Source: Methylovorus glucosotrophus
Lineage (GTDB): Bacteria; Pseudomonadota; Gammaproteobacteria; Burkholderiales; Methylophilaceae
NCBI RefSeq assembly: GCF_009858335.1
Contig: NZ_VMSE01000002.1
Location: 310,001-374,000 of the forward strand
Direction of reading: 5' to 3'
Length of the DNA stretch: 64,000 nt
Under the pieces are notes generated by a model. It saw only the letters and a program-made list of their open reading frames with translations, was not told the origin of the DNA and ran no database searches. Position numbers and translations under genes: made by a program. Of the stretch, positions 44,451 to 54,502 are shown in pieces. Numbering within the stretch: the stretch's first letter is position 1; the number at the start of each line of letters is the position of its first letter.

Positions 44451-45497
44451 ATGAGCAACATCGCAGATCAGGGCGCAAAGCCAGCTGAAACGAGGTCTGC
44501 CGTGGTGCGTCAGGCAGCCGAGTGGCTGGTGCTGCTGGCCAGCCCGGAGGCCAGCGCGGCCGACGAGGCGGCGTTTAATGCCTGGGTGCAGGCAGATCCG
44601 GCCCATCTCAATGCCGTGGTTACCATGCGCGGCTTCGTCGGCAAGCTAAGTGCCATAGCGAGCGATACCTCGCAACGCGCTGTTCTCCAGCAGGCGTTGC
44701 ACAAACCGGCGTCCGGTCGCGGCTGGCGTAACGCAGTCGCCGCGATGTTGCTGCTGGGCGCCATGCTGGGCAGCTGGCAGCTACTCAATCCATGGTCGGC
44801 CATGTTTGCCGATCTGAGTACCGAAACCGCCGAGTGGAAAAACGAAGTGCTGCCAGATCAATCGCACCTGGCTTTGGCCAGCGCCACGGCGGTGGATATC
44901 AACTTCAGTGCACATGAACGCAAGCTTGCGCTGCTCAAGGGCGAGATTCTGGTGGATGTTGCCCCTGATCCAGAGCGGCCATTTATCGTGCAAACCCCGC
45001 ATGGCACCATGCGCGCCCTCGGCACGCGCTTTGTGGTGACGCTGACCGATAGCGGGACCACGCTGACCATGCTGCACTCCCGGGTCGAGGCCAAAACGGA
45101 GGCGCAAGACCAGACGCGCATAGTCAGTGCAGGCGAGCAGGTGCTGCTGTCGGCTGAACACATCAGCACTCCCGTGGCGATTGATACGGAAAGTGTCGCC
45201 GCTGCGTGGAGTGCCCATCAGCTGATGGTGCAGGACCAGCCTATGGACCAGGTGCTCGACAAGCTGTGGCGCTACCGTCGCGGCATTGTCATGTATCGCA
45301 CGGCCGATATGGAAGCCATGCATGTATCGGCCCTGCTGCCACTGGACGATACAGACCGGGCGCTGCAATTGCTGGCGAGCAGCTTCCCGCTGCGCATCCG
45401 TCATTTGACGCCATGGCTGAGCTGGGTGGAGAAGGTGGAAAAGCCTCAGTCGGCAGCCAAGGTCAGCCAGGCCCCTGCGCAGAGTTCATCCAAATAA
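44451..45497 (+). CDS. FecR-type anti-sigma/sigma regulator (set 2)
   Basis: Inner-membrane regulator of 348 residues: DUF4880 (RQAAEWLVLLASPEAS), one membrane segment (about 100-117, NAVAAMLLLGAMLGSW), periplasmic FecR domain (GEILVDVAPDPERPFIVQ) and a C-terminal module (VQDQPMDQVLDKLWRYRRG). It begins 13 bases after the sigma stop. The expected role is to hold the sigma factor until the loaded receptor signals through its STN domain. Confidence 0.9.
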   Translation: MSNIADQGAKPAETRSAVVRQAAEWLVLLASPEASAADEAAFNAWVQADPAHLNAVVTMRGFVGKLSAIASDTSQRAVLQQALHKPASGRGWRNAVAAMLLLGAMLGSWQLLNPWSAMFADLSTETAEWKNEVLPDQSHLALASATAVDINFSAHERKLALLKGEILVDVAPDPERPFIVQTPHGTMRALGTRFVVTLTDSGTTLTMLHSRVEAKTEAQDQTRIVSAGEQVLLSAEHISTPVAIDTESVAAAWSAHQLMVQDQPMDQVLDKLWRYRRGIVMYRTADMEAMHVSALLPLDDTDRALQLLASSFPLRIRHLTPWLSWVEKVEKPQSAAKVSQAPAQSSSK

Positions 45498-45593
45498 CTG
45501 ACAAAAAAACGGCAAGAAATGCAGCACATGCAGTTCCGCTTTTGCGGGTGACTACGTCATAGCTTGTGTAGACACCATCAAAAAAGGGAGCAC

Positions 45594-48077
45594 ATGAAGC
45601 AGTATCAGAAAAGTGGGAAAGGGCAGGCGCGCATGCCTGCAAAAGCGGCAGCGTGGACAAGATTAAAGCCCGCCTGTCTGGCGGTACATCTGGCCCTGGG
45701 TTCCATGCTGGCCATCTCGGCAAGCACCCAGGCAGCAGAAGTTGCGCAAAAGAGTTACCAGATTCCAGCGGGCAGTCTCGCCCAGGTATTGAACCGCTAC
45801 GCGCAGCAGGCTGGCGTGCTGATTTCATATGATGCCGGGCTGGTGAAAAACCTGAATTCGCCCGGCCTGCAAGGGCAATACGACGTGGACGCAGGCTTTG
45901 CCCGTTTGCTGGATGGCAGTGGTCTGCAGGTAAAGCGCAATGCCGCAGGCTACGTGCTGGAAGTCGCGCCCAAAGCCGCTGCGCCAGACTCGGCGGCAGT
46001 GCGTGATCAGACCCTGCCTGAAGTCGCTGTGGTCGCAAACGAGGAAAGAATGGCCGTTACCGAAAACACCGGCTCGTACACTACGGGCGAGACCAGCACC
46101 GCCACCCGGCTCGGTTTGTCCCTGCGCGAAACGCCGCAGTCGGTGAGCGTGATTACGCGCCAGCAAATGGACGACCGCGCCTTGCTGGGCTTGTCAGATG
46201 TATTGCGCCAGACCACGGGCATCAGCGTCAACCAGAATGGCTCGGACGTCACCGATGGCGTGCAGTATTACTCGCGCGGCTTCGCGGTAGAAAACTACAT
46301 GATAGACGGCATCCCGCTGTCGACCAGCGAAAGCTGGCAGTATCAGGTTTCCGACCTGGCATTTTATGACCGGGTTGAGGTGGTAAGGGGCGCGACTGGC
46401 CTCATGAGTGGCGTGGGCACGCCTTCCGCCGCCATCAATCTGGTGCGCAAGCGCCCGACCAAAGAGTTTCAGGCCTCGGTCACCGGCATGGCGGGCTCCT
46501 GGGATAACTTCCGTGGCGAAGCGGATGTTTCCGGATCGCTGAATGAAGATGGCAGTGTGCGTGGCCGCATGGTGGGCGTGCGCCAGAGCAGCAACTCCTT
46601 TATCGACCGCATGAGCTCCGACAAGGAAATGTTCTACGGTATTCTGGAAGTCGACCTCACTCCCAGCCTGCTGTTTACCGCTGGCATTGAATACCAGAAA
46701 TACACCTCCACTAGCGCCAGCCGTGCAGGCCTGCCCTTGTTCTTCAGCGATGGCAGCCGCACCAACTGGTCGCGTTCGGCCAATTCGTCTGCGTCATGGG
46801 CGGATTTCAATCATGAGCAGCGCTCGTATTTTGCCTCGCTGGAAAAGCGTTTTGACAACGACTGGCTGGCCAAGGTCGTGGTCAACCAGCGTCGTAGCGA
46901 TTACGACGCCCTGCTGGGCTATGCCATCTGGAAGACGCCGAATCGGGATGGTACCGGTTTGGGCATGTACAAGAGCAGCTGGCTGGCCAAGCCCAAGCAA
47001 AACAGTATCGATGCCTATGCCACCGGGCCGTTTAGCCTGTTCGGGCGCGAGCATGAGCTCGTGGTCGGCGTCACCGCCTCCAAAACCAGCTGGGGTAGAA
47101 CAGCCAGTCATGGCTGGGCCCTCAGCGATATTGACAATATCTATACCTGGAATGGCGCTACGCCTGGCTACGACGATATCCCGGTGACTGGTTCCGGTGC
47201 GTTTGACAGCCACGAATCCGGTGCCTACACCACGGTGCGCCTCAAGCCCGTGGATGATCTTTCCATCATGATCGGCAGCCGTATCAGCAACTGGAGCACG
47301 CGCAACTTCTCCTGGGACCCGAGTGGTACGCAGAATGCCACCGATGCCCGCAGTGAAAGCGGCGTGGTAACGCCGTATGCCGGTGTGGTGTATGACCTCA
47401 ACCGCACCTGGTCTGTGTATGCGAGCTATACCGATATTTTCAAGCCTCAAACCAATCGCGGTTCTGACGGTACATTTCTGGATCCTCTGACCGGCAGCAG
47501 CAAGGAAGCGGGCGTCAAAAGCGAATTCTTCAATCGCAGGCTCAATTTCAGCGCTGCCGTGTTTGAAATTCAACAGGACAATCTGGCGCAGCTGATTCCC
47601 GGTGTCACGATTGACGGCAACTCAGTGTATCGCGCTGTATCCGGGACCAAGAGCCGCGGCTTTGAAGCCGAAGTCAGTGGCGAACTTCGCCCGGGTTGGC
47701 AAGTGGTGGCCGGTCTTTCGCATAGCCGCGCCAAGGATAAGGACGGCGAGCTGCTGAATACCTATGTTCCGCAGAACACCATCAAGCTGTTCACGACCTA
47801 TCGCATGAGCGGTGTGCTGAACAAGCTGACGGTGGGCGGCGGCACCAACTGGCAGAGCAAGACCTACACCGATGGGCTGGGCCCGAATGGCGACCAGCGC
47901 TTCACGCAGGATGCCTATGCCGTGGTCGACCTAATGGCGCGCTATCAGGTGGATAGCCATCTGTCGGCTGCGCTCAATATCAACAACGTATTCGACAAGT
48001 CGTATTACAGCACGACCAGCTCGAGCTATTTCGGTACGCCGCGCAATGCCATGCTGACACTCAAGTATCAGTTCTGA
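45594..48077 (+). CDS. TonB-dependent siderophore receptor with STN domain (set 2)
   Basis: Outer-membrane receptor of 827 residues: long positively charged signal peptide to about residue 46, STN domain (YQIPAGSLAQVLNRYAQQAG, about 51-110), plug (LRETPQSVSVITRQQMDD and onward, about 180-290) and barrel ending in YQF. It resembles the FpvA/FhuE/FoxA group that takes up ferric hydroxamate or mixed-type siderophores. Start ATG 45594 follows GGGAG. A terminator-like stem-loop follows, then the reductase and exporter genes. Confidence 0.93.
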   Translation: MKQYQKSGKGQARMPAKAAAWTRLKPACLAVHLALGSMLAISASTQAAEVAQKSYQIPAGSLAQVLNRYAQQAGVLISYDAGLVKNLNSPGLQGQYDVDAGFARLLDGSGLQVKRNAAGYVLEVAPKAAAPDSAAVRDQTLPEVAVVANEERMAVTENTGSYTTGETSTATRLGLSLRETPQSVSVITRQQMDDRALLGLSDVLRQTTGISVNQNGSDVTDGVQYYSRGFAVENYMIDGIPLSTSESWQYQVSDLAFYDRVEVVRGATGLMSGVGTPSAAINLVRKRPTKEFQASVTGMAGSWDNFRGEADVSGSLNEDGSVRGRMVGVRQSSNSFIDRMSSDKEMFYGILEVDLTPSLLFTAGIEYQKYTSTSASRAGLPLFFSDGSRTNWSRSANSSASWADFNHEQRSYFASLEKRFDNDWLAKVVVNQRRSDYDALLGYAIWKTPNRDGTGLGMYKSSWLAKPKQNSIDAYATGPFSLFGREHELVVGVTASKTSWGRTASHGWALSDIDNIYTWNGATPGYDDIPVTGSGAFDSHESGAYTTVRLKPVDDLSIMIGSRISNWSTRNFSWDPSGTQNATDARSESGVVTPYAGVVYDLNRTWSVYASYTDIFKPQTNRGSDGTFLDPLTGSSKEAGVKSEFFNRRLNFSAAVFEIQQDNLAQLIPGVTIDGNSVYRAVSGTKSRGFEAEVSGELRPGWQVVAGLSHSRAKDKDGELLNTYVPQNTIKLFTTYRMSGVLNKLTVGGGTNWQSKTYTDGLGPNGDQRFTQDAYAVVDLMARYQVDSHLSAALNINNVFDKSYYSTTSSSYFGTPRNAMLTLKYQF

Positions 48078-48106
48078 CGCGCGTCGATTTGTGGTTTAAC
48101 CCGTGA

Positions 48107-48145
48107 CCGGTACCTGGTTGTTTTCAGGTGCCGGCCTGTTTTTTT
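48107..48145 (+). terminator. Terminator-like stem-loop inside the siderophore operon
   Basis: CCGGTACCTG (48107-48116) pairs with CAGGTGCCGG (48125-48134) with one U-G pair, then CCTG and seven T residues. It lies between the receptor and the downstream DUF3649 gene. It probably allows only part of the transcripts to continue. Confidence 0.8.
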
Positions 48146-48160
48146 GTAAAGGATGCATGG

Positions 48161-48532
48161 ATGCAGGTGTATGACGAAGGCAATGAGATGAGCGACGTCG
48201 GGCTGGCGCCGCGCAAACCCGCGCAGGCGCAGCGTAAATCAGGCTCCGACACATCCGCAACCAGCATGCGCTGGGCGGTGTTTTCCCGGGTGATGGCGGC
48301 GATTATCGGCGCCTATGTGCTGACGCTGCTGAGCATCGCCGTGCTGGCACTGGTATTGCCGATGTCGCGCGCGGAGTCGGTGTTGCTGTCCATGCTGTTG
48401 TCCTTTTTGATTTATGCCTGTGCCGTCCTTTGGGTGTTTGCCACGCGCAGTGCATGGCGCGCATGGTGTGGCATGTTGCTGCCTTCGCTGCTGATGGCAG
48501 CGGGGCTGGGTGTGTGGTGGAGTGTGAGATGA
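48161..48532 (+). CDS. DUF3649 family membrane protein
   Basis: Protein of about 123 residues with a polar N-terminus and three membrane segments in the second half (VMAAIIGAYVLTLLSIAVLA; SVLLSMLLSFLIYACAVLWV; GMLLPSLLMAAGLGVWW). It matches DUF3649, a family found next to PepSY proteins in iron-uptake clusters. Role unknown; probably a subunit of the PepSY reductase. ATGs at 48161 and 48188 are both possible, the latter having GAAGG upstream. Its stop overlaps the ATG of the next gene. Confidence 0.75.
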   Translation: MQVYDEGNEMSDVGLAPRKPAQAQRKSGSDTSATSMRWAVFSRVMAAIIGAYVLTLLSIAVLALVLPMSRAESVLLSMLLSFLIYACAVLWVFATRSAWRAWCGMLLPSLLMAAGLGVWWSVR

Positions 48533-50175
48533 AAGACGCGTTTAGAGCTTCCATGGCGTGGGTGCACACCTGGGCTGGCTTGCTGGTGTGCTGGGTGTTG
48601 CTGCTGATCTTTGCCGCAGGCACGGCCAGTTATTATCGCAACGAGATTACCTTGTGGATGCAGCCCGAACTGCATGCCATTGCCCCCAGTCAGGATAGCC
48701 AGGCCCACATGGCCGAGCGGGCGGTGATCGCCCTGCAACAGCGTGCGCCCGATGCCAAGCAATGGTTTATCGGCTTTCCCAGTGAGCGCAGCCAGGGTCT
48801 GCAGATTTTCTGGGAAGACAAGCTGCCGCCGGGGGTAGAGCCCACGCGTGAACGTTTTCACGATGTGATGCTGAACCCCGATACCGGCTTGCCGCTGGAG
48901 GTGCGGGAAACCAAGGGCGGCAATTTCTTCTACCGGCTGCATTTTGATCTGCATTACCTGCCGGTGACGCTGGCGCGCTGGATCGTCGGTTTTTGCGCCA
49001 TGTTCATGCTGGTGGCGCTGATCACGGGCGTGATTATCCATCGCCGCATTTTCAAGGATTTTTTCACCTTCAGGCCCGGCAAGGGGCAGCGCTCGTGGCT
49101 GGATGCCCACAACATCACCGGTGTGCTGGCCTTGCCCTATCACCTGATGATTACCTATACCGGCCTCATGCTGCTGATGTACCTCTATATGCCCACGCCG
49201 ATTGTGGTTGCCTACCAGGGCAACAACCAGGCATTTTTCGGCGAACTGTTCCGCGAGGAACCGGCGCCTGAGCCCAGTGGCCGAGCAGCAAAACTGACGT
49301 CCATCGGTAATCTTGTCGCACAGGCACAGCATATCTGGCGAGGCAGCGAGGGCGATGGCAGCCATGCAAAAGTCGACCACATGCATATCAATAATCCCAA
49401 CGATGCTGCCGCCAGCGTCAGCCTGGATAAAGCCGGGGATGGCGGTCTGATCGAGAGCGGCATGTCGCTCACCTTTGATGGTGTCAGCGGCAAGCTGCTG
49501 CATGAGGTGGATGCAGAGCAGCGCGCCGTGGTGCAGACCGCCACCGCCATGCGCAGCCTGCACGAGGCGAATTTTGCCCAGCCCTTGCTGCGTGCCCTGT
49601 TTTTTATCAGCGGTTTGGGTGGCTGCCTGATGATTGCCACGGGGGCAGTGCTGTGGGCCGTGAAAAAGCGCCAGGCGCAAGCCAGGCGCTTGGCCAGTGG
49701 CCTGCCGCCAACCTGGGGATTGCGGCTGGTTGAGGGGTTGAATCTGGGCGTGATTGCGGGTCTGCCTATCGCCTTTGCCACGTTTTTCTGGGCGAACCGC
49801 ATATTGCCGGTAGGGCTCGCGGACCGCGACGAATGGGAGATTCACTGTGTGTTTATCGCCTGGGCCGCCGTGCTGCTGCTGGCGCAGTGGCGACCGGGGC
49901 GGCATATGTGGCAGCTGATGCTCTGGCTGGGCGGCCTGATGTGGCTGGCGCTACCGGTGCTGAATGCCATGCTGACGCCGCAATCGGCCTTGTTGACCAC
50001 CTTGCGGCAAGGTCCAGCGGCCGTGGCCGGCTTGGATATCACCGCCATGCTGCTGGGCGCGGCTATCTGTTTTGCCGCCTGGCGTACCGGCAAGGTGCGC
50101 AGCCAGTTAAGCAATCCTCGGCGCTCTGCGCGGCCTGAACACAGACCCGAACTGGCCGAAACGGAGGTGGCATGA
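48529..50175 (+). CDS. PepSY-associated membrane protein, possible siderophore reductase (set 2)
   Basis: Inner-membrane protein of 548 residues. An N-terminal membrane segment (HTWAGLLVCWVLLLIFAAGT), PepSY regions, and further membrane segments near 155-180, 205-225, 360-385 and in the C-terminal third. Conserved His residues near the membrane ends (WVHTWAG; FHDVM; HFDLHYLP; HNITGVLALPYHLM) could bind haem. It is related in type to FpvG, the periplasmic-facing iron reductase for ferri-pyoverdine. It overlaps both neighbours by ATGA, indicating a tight complex. Enzymatic role is inferred. Confidence 0.85.
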   Translation: MKDAFRASMAWVHTWAGLLVCWVLLLIFAAGTASYYRNEITLWMQPELHAIAPSQDSQAHMAERAVIALQQRAPDAKQWFIGFPSERSQGLQIFWEDKLPPGVEPTRERFHDVMLNPDTGLPLEVRETKGGNFFYRLHFDLHYLPVTLARWIVGFCAMFMLVALITGVIIHRRIFKDFFTFRPGKGQRSWLDAHNITGVLALPYHLMITYTGLMLLMYLYMPTPIVVAYQGNNQAFFGELFREEPAPEPSGRAAKLTSIGNLVAQAQHIWRGSEGDGSHAKVDHMHINNPNDAAASVSLDKAGDGGLIESGMSLTFDGVSGKLLHEVDAEQRAVVQTATAMRSLHEANFAQPLLRALFFISGLGGCLMIATGAVLWAVKKRQAQARRLASGLPPTWGLRLVEGLNLGVIAGLPIAFATFFWANRILPVGLADRDEWEIHCVFIAWAAVLLLAQWRPGRHMWQLMLWLGGLMWLALPVLNAMLTPQSALLTTLRQGPAAVAGLDITAMLLGAAICFAAWRTGKVRSQLSNPRRSARPEHRPELAETEVA

Positions 50176-50534
50176 TGAAAGGCTCATGGCTTTATCTGGC
50201 AGTGTTTGCACTGGCGTATCTGGGGCTGGCAAGCCTGGCCTATGGCATGGAGCGTCACCACAAGCAGCTCACCCGCGCACACGGTTCTTCCGTGCTGGCG
50301 GCGCTGAAGCGCCTTACTCCAGTAGCGGCGTGGGGCTGGCTGATTGCCGCCTTGCATCTGGCGATCAGCCTCGAAGGCGCCGGCCCCGGCAGTGTGCTGT
50401 GGCTGGGTAATCTCACGGCAGCGGCCATGATGCTGGCCTTGCTGCTGACCTATGCTCCGGGGCTAGCGCGCAGACTTGCCATGGTCAGCCTGCCGCTGAT
50501 CGTGCTCGGCATGCTAGTGGCTTACTGGGCATAG
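50172..50534 (+). CDS. DUF3325 family membrane protein
   Basis: Protein of 120 residues with four membrane segments (starting WLYLAVFALAYLGLASLAYG) and one conserved cytoplasmic pattern MERHHKQL between segments 1 and 2. It fits DUF3325, which is repeatedly found with PepSY proteins and TonB receptors. Function unknown; likely a partner of the reductase. The ATG overlaps the upstream stop. Confidence 0.78.
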   Translation: MMKGSWLYLAVFALAYLGLASLAYGMERHHKQLTRAHGSSVLAALKRLTPVAAWGWLIAALHLAISLEGAGPGSVLWLGNLTAAAMMLALLLTYAPGLARRLAMVSLPLIVLGMLVAYWA

Positions 50535-50608
50535 ATATGCACGTACCAAGTCTGGCAGCTTGTTTCAGGCTTGTTTTGGAAATTTCACACGGAAGGTAAT
50601 TCATCTTG

Positions 50609-51253
50609 ATGCATTCAACACACTCGCGTTTTGCTATTGCCCGCCTGGGCGCTTTGCTGTTGTCGACCCTGCTGTTCAGTCTGTCGGCGCATGCCGATTA
50701 TGTCTGGCTGGAGCGCGATGGCGCCACGGCCCATGCCTATCTGGGCGAGCTGCAGCCGGATCGTCCTGCGGCCAGCGCTGAGTTGCTGGGCGATGCCCGC
50801 GCCTTTATGGCGGATGGCAAATCGCTGGCGACCACCATGAGTGACAGCCATTACAGCATTGCCAACCTGCGCGAAGGTGGTGATTTGCGCTTTACTGCCA
50901 AGCGCCAGTCATCCAATGGCGGCCTGCTGTTTTACCAGGCCAAAGCCGGGCGTGAGGACACCAAGCCGGTGAATGATCTGGAACTGGTGCCGGACCAGGC
51001 GGGCGGCAATACCTTCCGCCTGTATTGGAAAAGCCGGCAGGTACCTGCCGATCAGGTCAACGTCTACACTTCCGAAGGCTGGACGCGCAGCTTCAAGGCC
51101 GCCGCCGATGGCAGCGTGACCATAAGCACGCCATTCCCCGGCCGCTATGTGCTGGAAGTGACGGCCAAGGTCAATGGCACGGTGGAACTGGAAGGCAAAA
51201 AATACGATGACGTGCGCCATGTGGCGACCGTGAGTTTTGTCGTCGCAAAATAA
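50609..51253 (+). CDS. DUF4198-like periplasmic protein
   Basis: Exported protein of 214 residues: signal peptide to SAHA (about residue 28), then a beta-sandwich-like mature part starting DYVWLERDG and ending VRHVATVSFVVAK, as in DUF4198 proteins, which bind or deliver metals in some nickel/cobalt systems. In this operon it may bind iron or siderophore released in the periplasm. The ATG at 50609 follows GGAAGG. Confidence 0.7.
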   Translation: MHSTHSRFAIARLGALLLSTLLFSLSAHADYVWLERDGATAHAYLGELQPDRPAASAELLGDARAFMADGKSLATTMSDSHYSIANLREGGDLRFTAKRQSSNGGLLFYQAKAGREDTKPVNDLELVPDQAGGNTFRLYWKSRQVPADQVNVYTSEGWTRSFKAAADGSVTISTPFPGRYVLEVTAKVNGTVELEGKKYDDVRHVATVSFVVAK

Positions 51254-51335
51254 ACGCGTAAACGCAGTACCCATTTCGCTTGCTCATCCGTCATAGAAAG
51301 TAAGAGCCGAAAAAATCGGCAAAAAGGTGGATGAG

Positions 51336-52499
51336 ATGAAGAAGCAAACATATGGATGGGGACTGATGGTCCTGGTGATAGTGCTGACCGGCGCCTTGGT
51401 CTGGACCATGCGCGACACGGTGGAGCGCGATACGCAGGCTGTGAGCAAGGGGGACATCGAGATCAATGTCAGCGCACTGGGCACCCTGCAGCCGCGCAGT
51501 TATGTGGATGTTGGCGCGCAGGTGTCGGGGCAGATACGGCGCATACACGTGGCCCCCGGCAGCCATGTGGAAAAAGGCGAGCTGCTGATCGAGATAGATC
51601 CCAGCATTCAGCAGGCGGTGGTGGATAGCGATCGTGCTACGCTGGCCGCCCTCAAGGCGCAACTGATGGAAAGCCAGGCGCAAAGCGAGCTGGCCGGGCA
51701 GCAGCATCGCCGTCAGCAGCAGCTGGCAAAAGACGATGCCACGCGTGAAGAAGATGTACAGACCGCCCTTGCCAGCTGGCGTGCTGCTGAAGCCCGGGTA
51801 GACAATCTGCGTGCGCAGATTGATGGCGCCCAGTCTACGCTAAAGGGCCATGAAGCCCAGCTGGGCTACACCCGCATTTATGCGCCTATGGCCGGTACCG
51901 TGGTATCGCTGGAGGCGCGTGAAGGGCAAACCCTGAATGCCACTTACCAGACCCCCATGATCCTGCGCATTGCCGACCTCAGCAGCATGACGGTCTGGGC
52001 AGAAGTCTCCGAAGTGGATGTCACGCGCGTCAAACCCGGCATGCCGGTGTATTTCACCCGCCTGGGTACCGAGCAGCGCCGTTGGCAGGGCAAGGTGCGG
52101 CAAGTGCTGCCAGCGCCACCCACTGCCGCCGGGCAAGGGCAGAGCAGTGAAACCAAACCCGCCGCCTCCTCCGTGGGTAAAGTGGTGACTTACACCGTAC
52201 TGTTTGATGTGACGAATGCCGATGGTGACCTGATGCCGCAAATGACGGCGCAGGTATTTTTTGTGGTGTCGCAGGCGCTGGATGTGGTGATGGTGCCCAT
52301 GCAGGCCCTGCATATCAAGACGCCCGGCGTGTATGAAGCGCGGGTGCTGAACAAGGCGGGCAAGATTGAGGTGCGTGAGGTGCGCATTGGCCTGCAGGAC
52401 CGCATTCATGGCGAAGTCTTGCAAGGCTTGCAGCCCAGCGATCAGGTGGTGACAAGTGAACGCAATATCAGCCACTGGGCCGAGAGGTTTCAGTGGTGA
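51336..52499 (+). CDS. MacA-like periplasmic adaptor
   Basis: Membrane fusion protein of 387 residues: N-terminal membrane anchor ([19 protein letters not shown]), biotinyl-lipoyl half domains ([39 protein letters not shown]), a coiled-coil hairpin (about 95-165) and beta-barrel. It links the MacB-like pump to the outer-membrane channel. The siderophore-operon context resembles PvdR. ATG at 51336 has AAGG upstream; an in-frame GTG at 51327 is less likely. Confidence 0.92.
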   Translation: MKKQTYGWGLMVLVIVLTGALVWTMRDTVERDTQAVSKGDIEINVSALGTLQPRSYVDVGAQVSGQIRRIHVAPGSHVEKGELLIEIDPSIQQAVVDSDRATLAALKAQLMESQAQSELAGQQHRRQQQLAKDDATREEDVQTALASWRAAEARVDNLRAQIDGAQSTLKGHEAQLGYTRIYAPMAGTVVSLEAREGQTLNATYQTPMILRIADLSSMTVWAEVSEVDVTRVKPGMPVYFTRLGTEQRRWQGKVRQVLPAPPTAAGQGQSSETKPAASSVGKVVTYTVLFDVTNADGDLMPQMTAQVFFVVSQALDVVMVPMQALHIKTPGVYEARVLNKAGKIEVREVRIGLQDRIHGEVLQGLQPSDQVVTSERNISHWAERFQW

Positions 52500-54502
52500 G
52501 TGAAGCCATCCCGCTGATCGAGCTGCGCGCCATCCGCAAATGCTATGGCGGCGGCGATACGCCCGAAGTTGAGGTGTTGCGCGGTATCTCGCTCAGCATC
52601 CATGCAGGCGAATTCGTGGCCATCGTCGGCGCTTCGGGTTCCGGCAAATCCACGTTGATGAATCTGCTGGGTTGCCTGGACCGGCCGACCAGCGGTGAAT
52701 ACCTGTTCGCCGGGCTAGATGTTGCCGGGCTGGGAGCCGATGCCCTGGCCTGGTTGCGCCGCGAAGCCTTTGGTTTTGTGTTTCAAGGCTATCACCTGAT
52801 CCCCACCGAATCCGCCCGCGAAAATGTGGAAATGCCCGCCATTTATGCCGGCTTGCCCGATGCCGAGCGCGCAGCGCGTGCCATCAGCCTGCTGCAACGG
52901 CTGGGCTTGGGCGACCGCCTTGACCACAGGCCCAGCCAGCTTTCTGGCGGTCAGCAGCAGCGGGTGTCGATTGCGCGGGCGCTGATGAATGGCGGCCGCA
53001 TCATTCTGGCGGATGAGCCCACCGGTGCGCTGGATAGCCGCAGCGGCGAAGAAGTCATGGCTTTGCTCAATGCACTGGCCGATGCCGGACATACCATTCT
53101 GCTGATTACGCATGATCGTGAAGTCGCCGCGCAGGCCAGACGCATCATCGAAGTGCGCGATGGGCAGGTGGTGGCGGATTCCCAAGCTTCTGGCCGTGAC
53201 GAGAACTCCGTATCGCCTTCCATTGTGAATGCCACCCCCGCTGCAGCTTCCTTGCTGGGCTCACCCCAGCAACTGGTCGCCGCCATGCAGCAAGGCAGCA
53301 CCGCCTCCCCGGTATTCTGGAGCGATCTGCGCGAGGCCTGCCGCGCCGCCTGGCGCGTGATGACCATCAACCGCTTTCGCACGGCGCTCACCTTGCTCGG
53401 CATTGTGATTGGCGTGGCGGCGGTGATCGTCATGCTGGCGGTGGGCAATGGCGCCAAGCGCAACATCCTGTCGCAGATTTCCATGTTCGGCTCCAAGAAT
53501 CTTTACCTGGAGCCGCAAGGCGAAAGCGCGCTGCAAAACGGCGGGCGCATCTCGCTGGATGACGTCGCTGCTGTGCGCGAGATTCCCAATGTGCTGGCCG
53601 CCATGCCGTATCTCGAAGGCTTTTATACTGCGCGCTATGACAACCGGGATTTCCGTACCGAAATTGGCGGCGTCACGGTGGAGTTTCCACTGACCATCAA
53701 CTGGAACGTGGCGCGTGGCAGCTTTTTTAACACCACCGATGAAAACAGCATGGCAAAAGTCGTGCTGCTGGGCACCAGTGTAAAAAAAGCCTTGTTCCCG
53801 GATGAGGTGGACCCGCTCGGCAAATATGTGCTGCTGAACAATATTCCGTTTCAGGTGATCGGCCTGTTGGCAGAAAAAGGCGCGGGCCGCGGGCAGCAGG
53901 ACGAAGACAATCGCGTGGTGATTCCATATTCCACCGCCAGCAGCCAGATTTTCGGCAGCCCTTACCCCAACTGGGTCGCCATTACGCTGGATGATCCGGC
54001 GCTGATGCATGAAACCGAGCAGGCGGTGGATCAGCTCATGATGGCGCGGCACCATATCAAGGATTATCGCCTGTTCAATGCCGCCTCGTTCATCAAGGGC
54101 CAGGCCAAAGCCAGCGATACCATGTCCTTGCTGCTGGGGCTGATTGCGGTGGTTTCGTTGCTGGTGGGCGGCATAGGCATCATGAACATCATGCTGATGA
54201 CGGTGCGTGAGCGCACGCGTGAAATCGGCATCCGCATGGCTACCGGCGCCCGTCAGCGCGACATCATGCGACAGTTTCTCACCGAGGCCATGCTGGTCTC
54301 GCTGGTGGGCGGTGCGGTGGGCGTGCTGCTGGGCCTGTTGATCGGGGCGGTGCTGGTGGTGGCTGGCGTGCCTATCATATTTTCAATAAGTGCCATTCTG
54401 GGGGCCTTTGGCTCTGCCATGCTGGCGGGCCTGATTTTTGGCTACACGCCTGCCAAAAAGGCGGCGCAGCTGGACCCGGTAGTGGCATTGGCGAGCGAAT
54501 GA
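52493..54502 (+). CDS. MacB-like ABC exporter (ATPase fused to permease)
   Basis: Protein of 669 residues. N-terminal ABC ATPase (about 1-235) with Walker [10 protein letters not shown], signature LSGGQQQR, Walker B IILADEP and H-loop THD; then a MacB periplasmic core and FtsX-like permease with four membrane segments (the first at about 293-316, the last three at the C-terminus). It is the pump of a tripartite system that exports substrates from the periplasm. It is the counterpart of PvdT in pyoverdine recycling. The GTG at 52493 (or the next one) follows GAGAGG and overlaps the macA-like stop. Confidence 0.93.
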   Translation: MVSEAIPLIELRAIRKCYGGGDTPEVEVLRGISLSIHAGEFVAIVGASGSGKSTLMNLLGCLDRPTSGEYLFAGLDVAGLGADALAWLRREAFGFVFQGYHLIPTESARENVEMPAIYAGLPDAERAARAISLLQRLGLGDRLDHRPSQLSGGQQQRVSIARALMNGGRIILADEPTGALDSRSGEEVMALLNALADAGHTILLITHDREVAAQARRIIEVRDGQVVADSQASGRDENSVSPSIVNATPAAASLLGSPQQLVAAMQQGSTASPVFWSDLREACRAAWRVMTINRFRTALTLLGIVIGVAAVIVMLAVGNGAKRNILSQISMFGSKNLYLEPQGESALQNGGRISLDDVAAVREIPNVLAAMPYLEGFYTARYDNRDFRTEIGGVTVEFPLTINWNVARGSFFNTTDENSMAKVVLLGTSVKKALFPDEVDPLGKYVLLNNIPFQVIGLLAEKGAGRGQQDEDNRVVIPYSTASSQIFGSPYPNWVAITLDDPALMHETEQAVDQLMMARHHIKDYRLFNAASFIKGQAKASDTMSLLLGLIAVVSLLVGGIGIMNIMLMTVRERTREIGIRMATGARQRDIMRQFLTEAMLVSLVGGAVGVLLGLLIGAVLVVAGVPIIFSISAILGAFGSAMLAGLIFGYTPAKKAAQLDPVVALASE

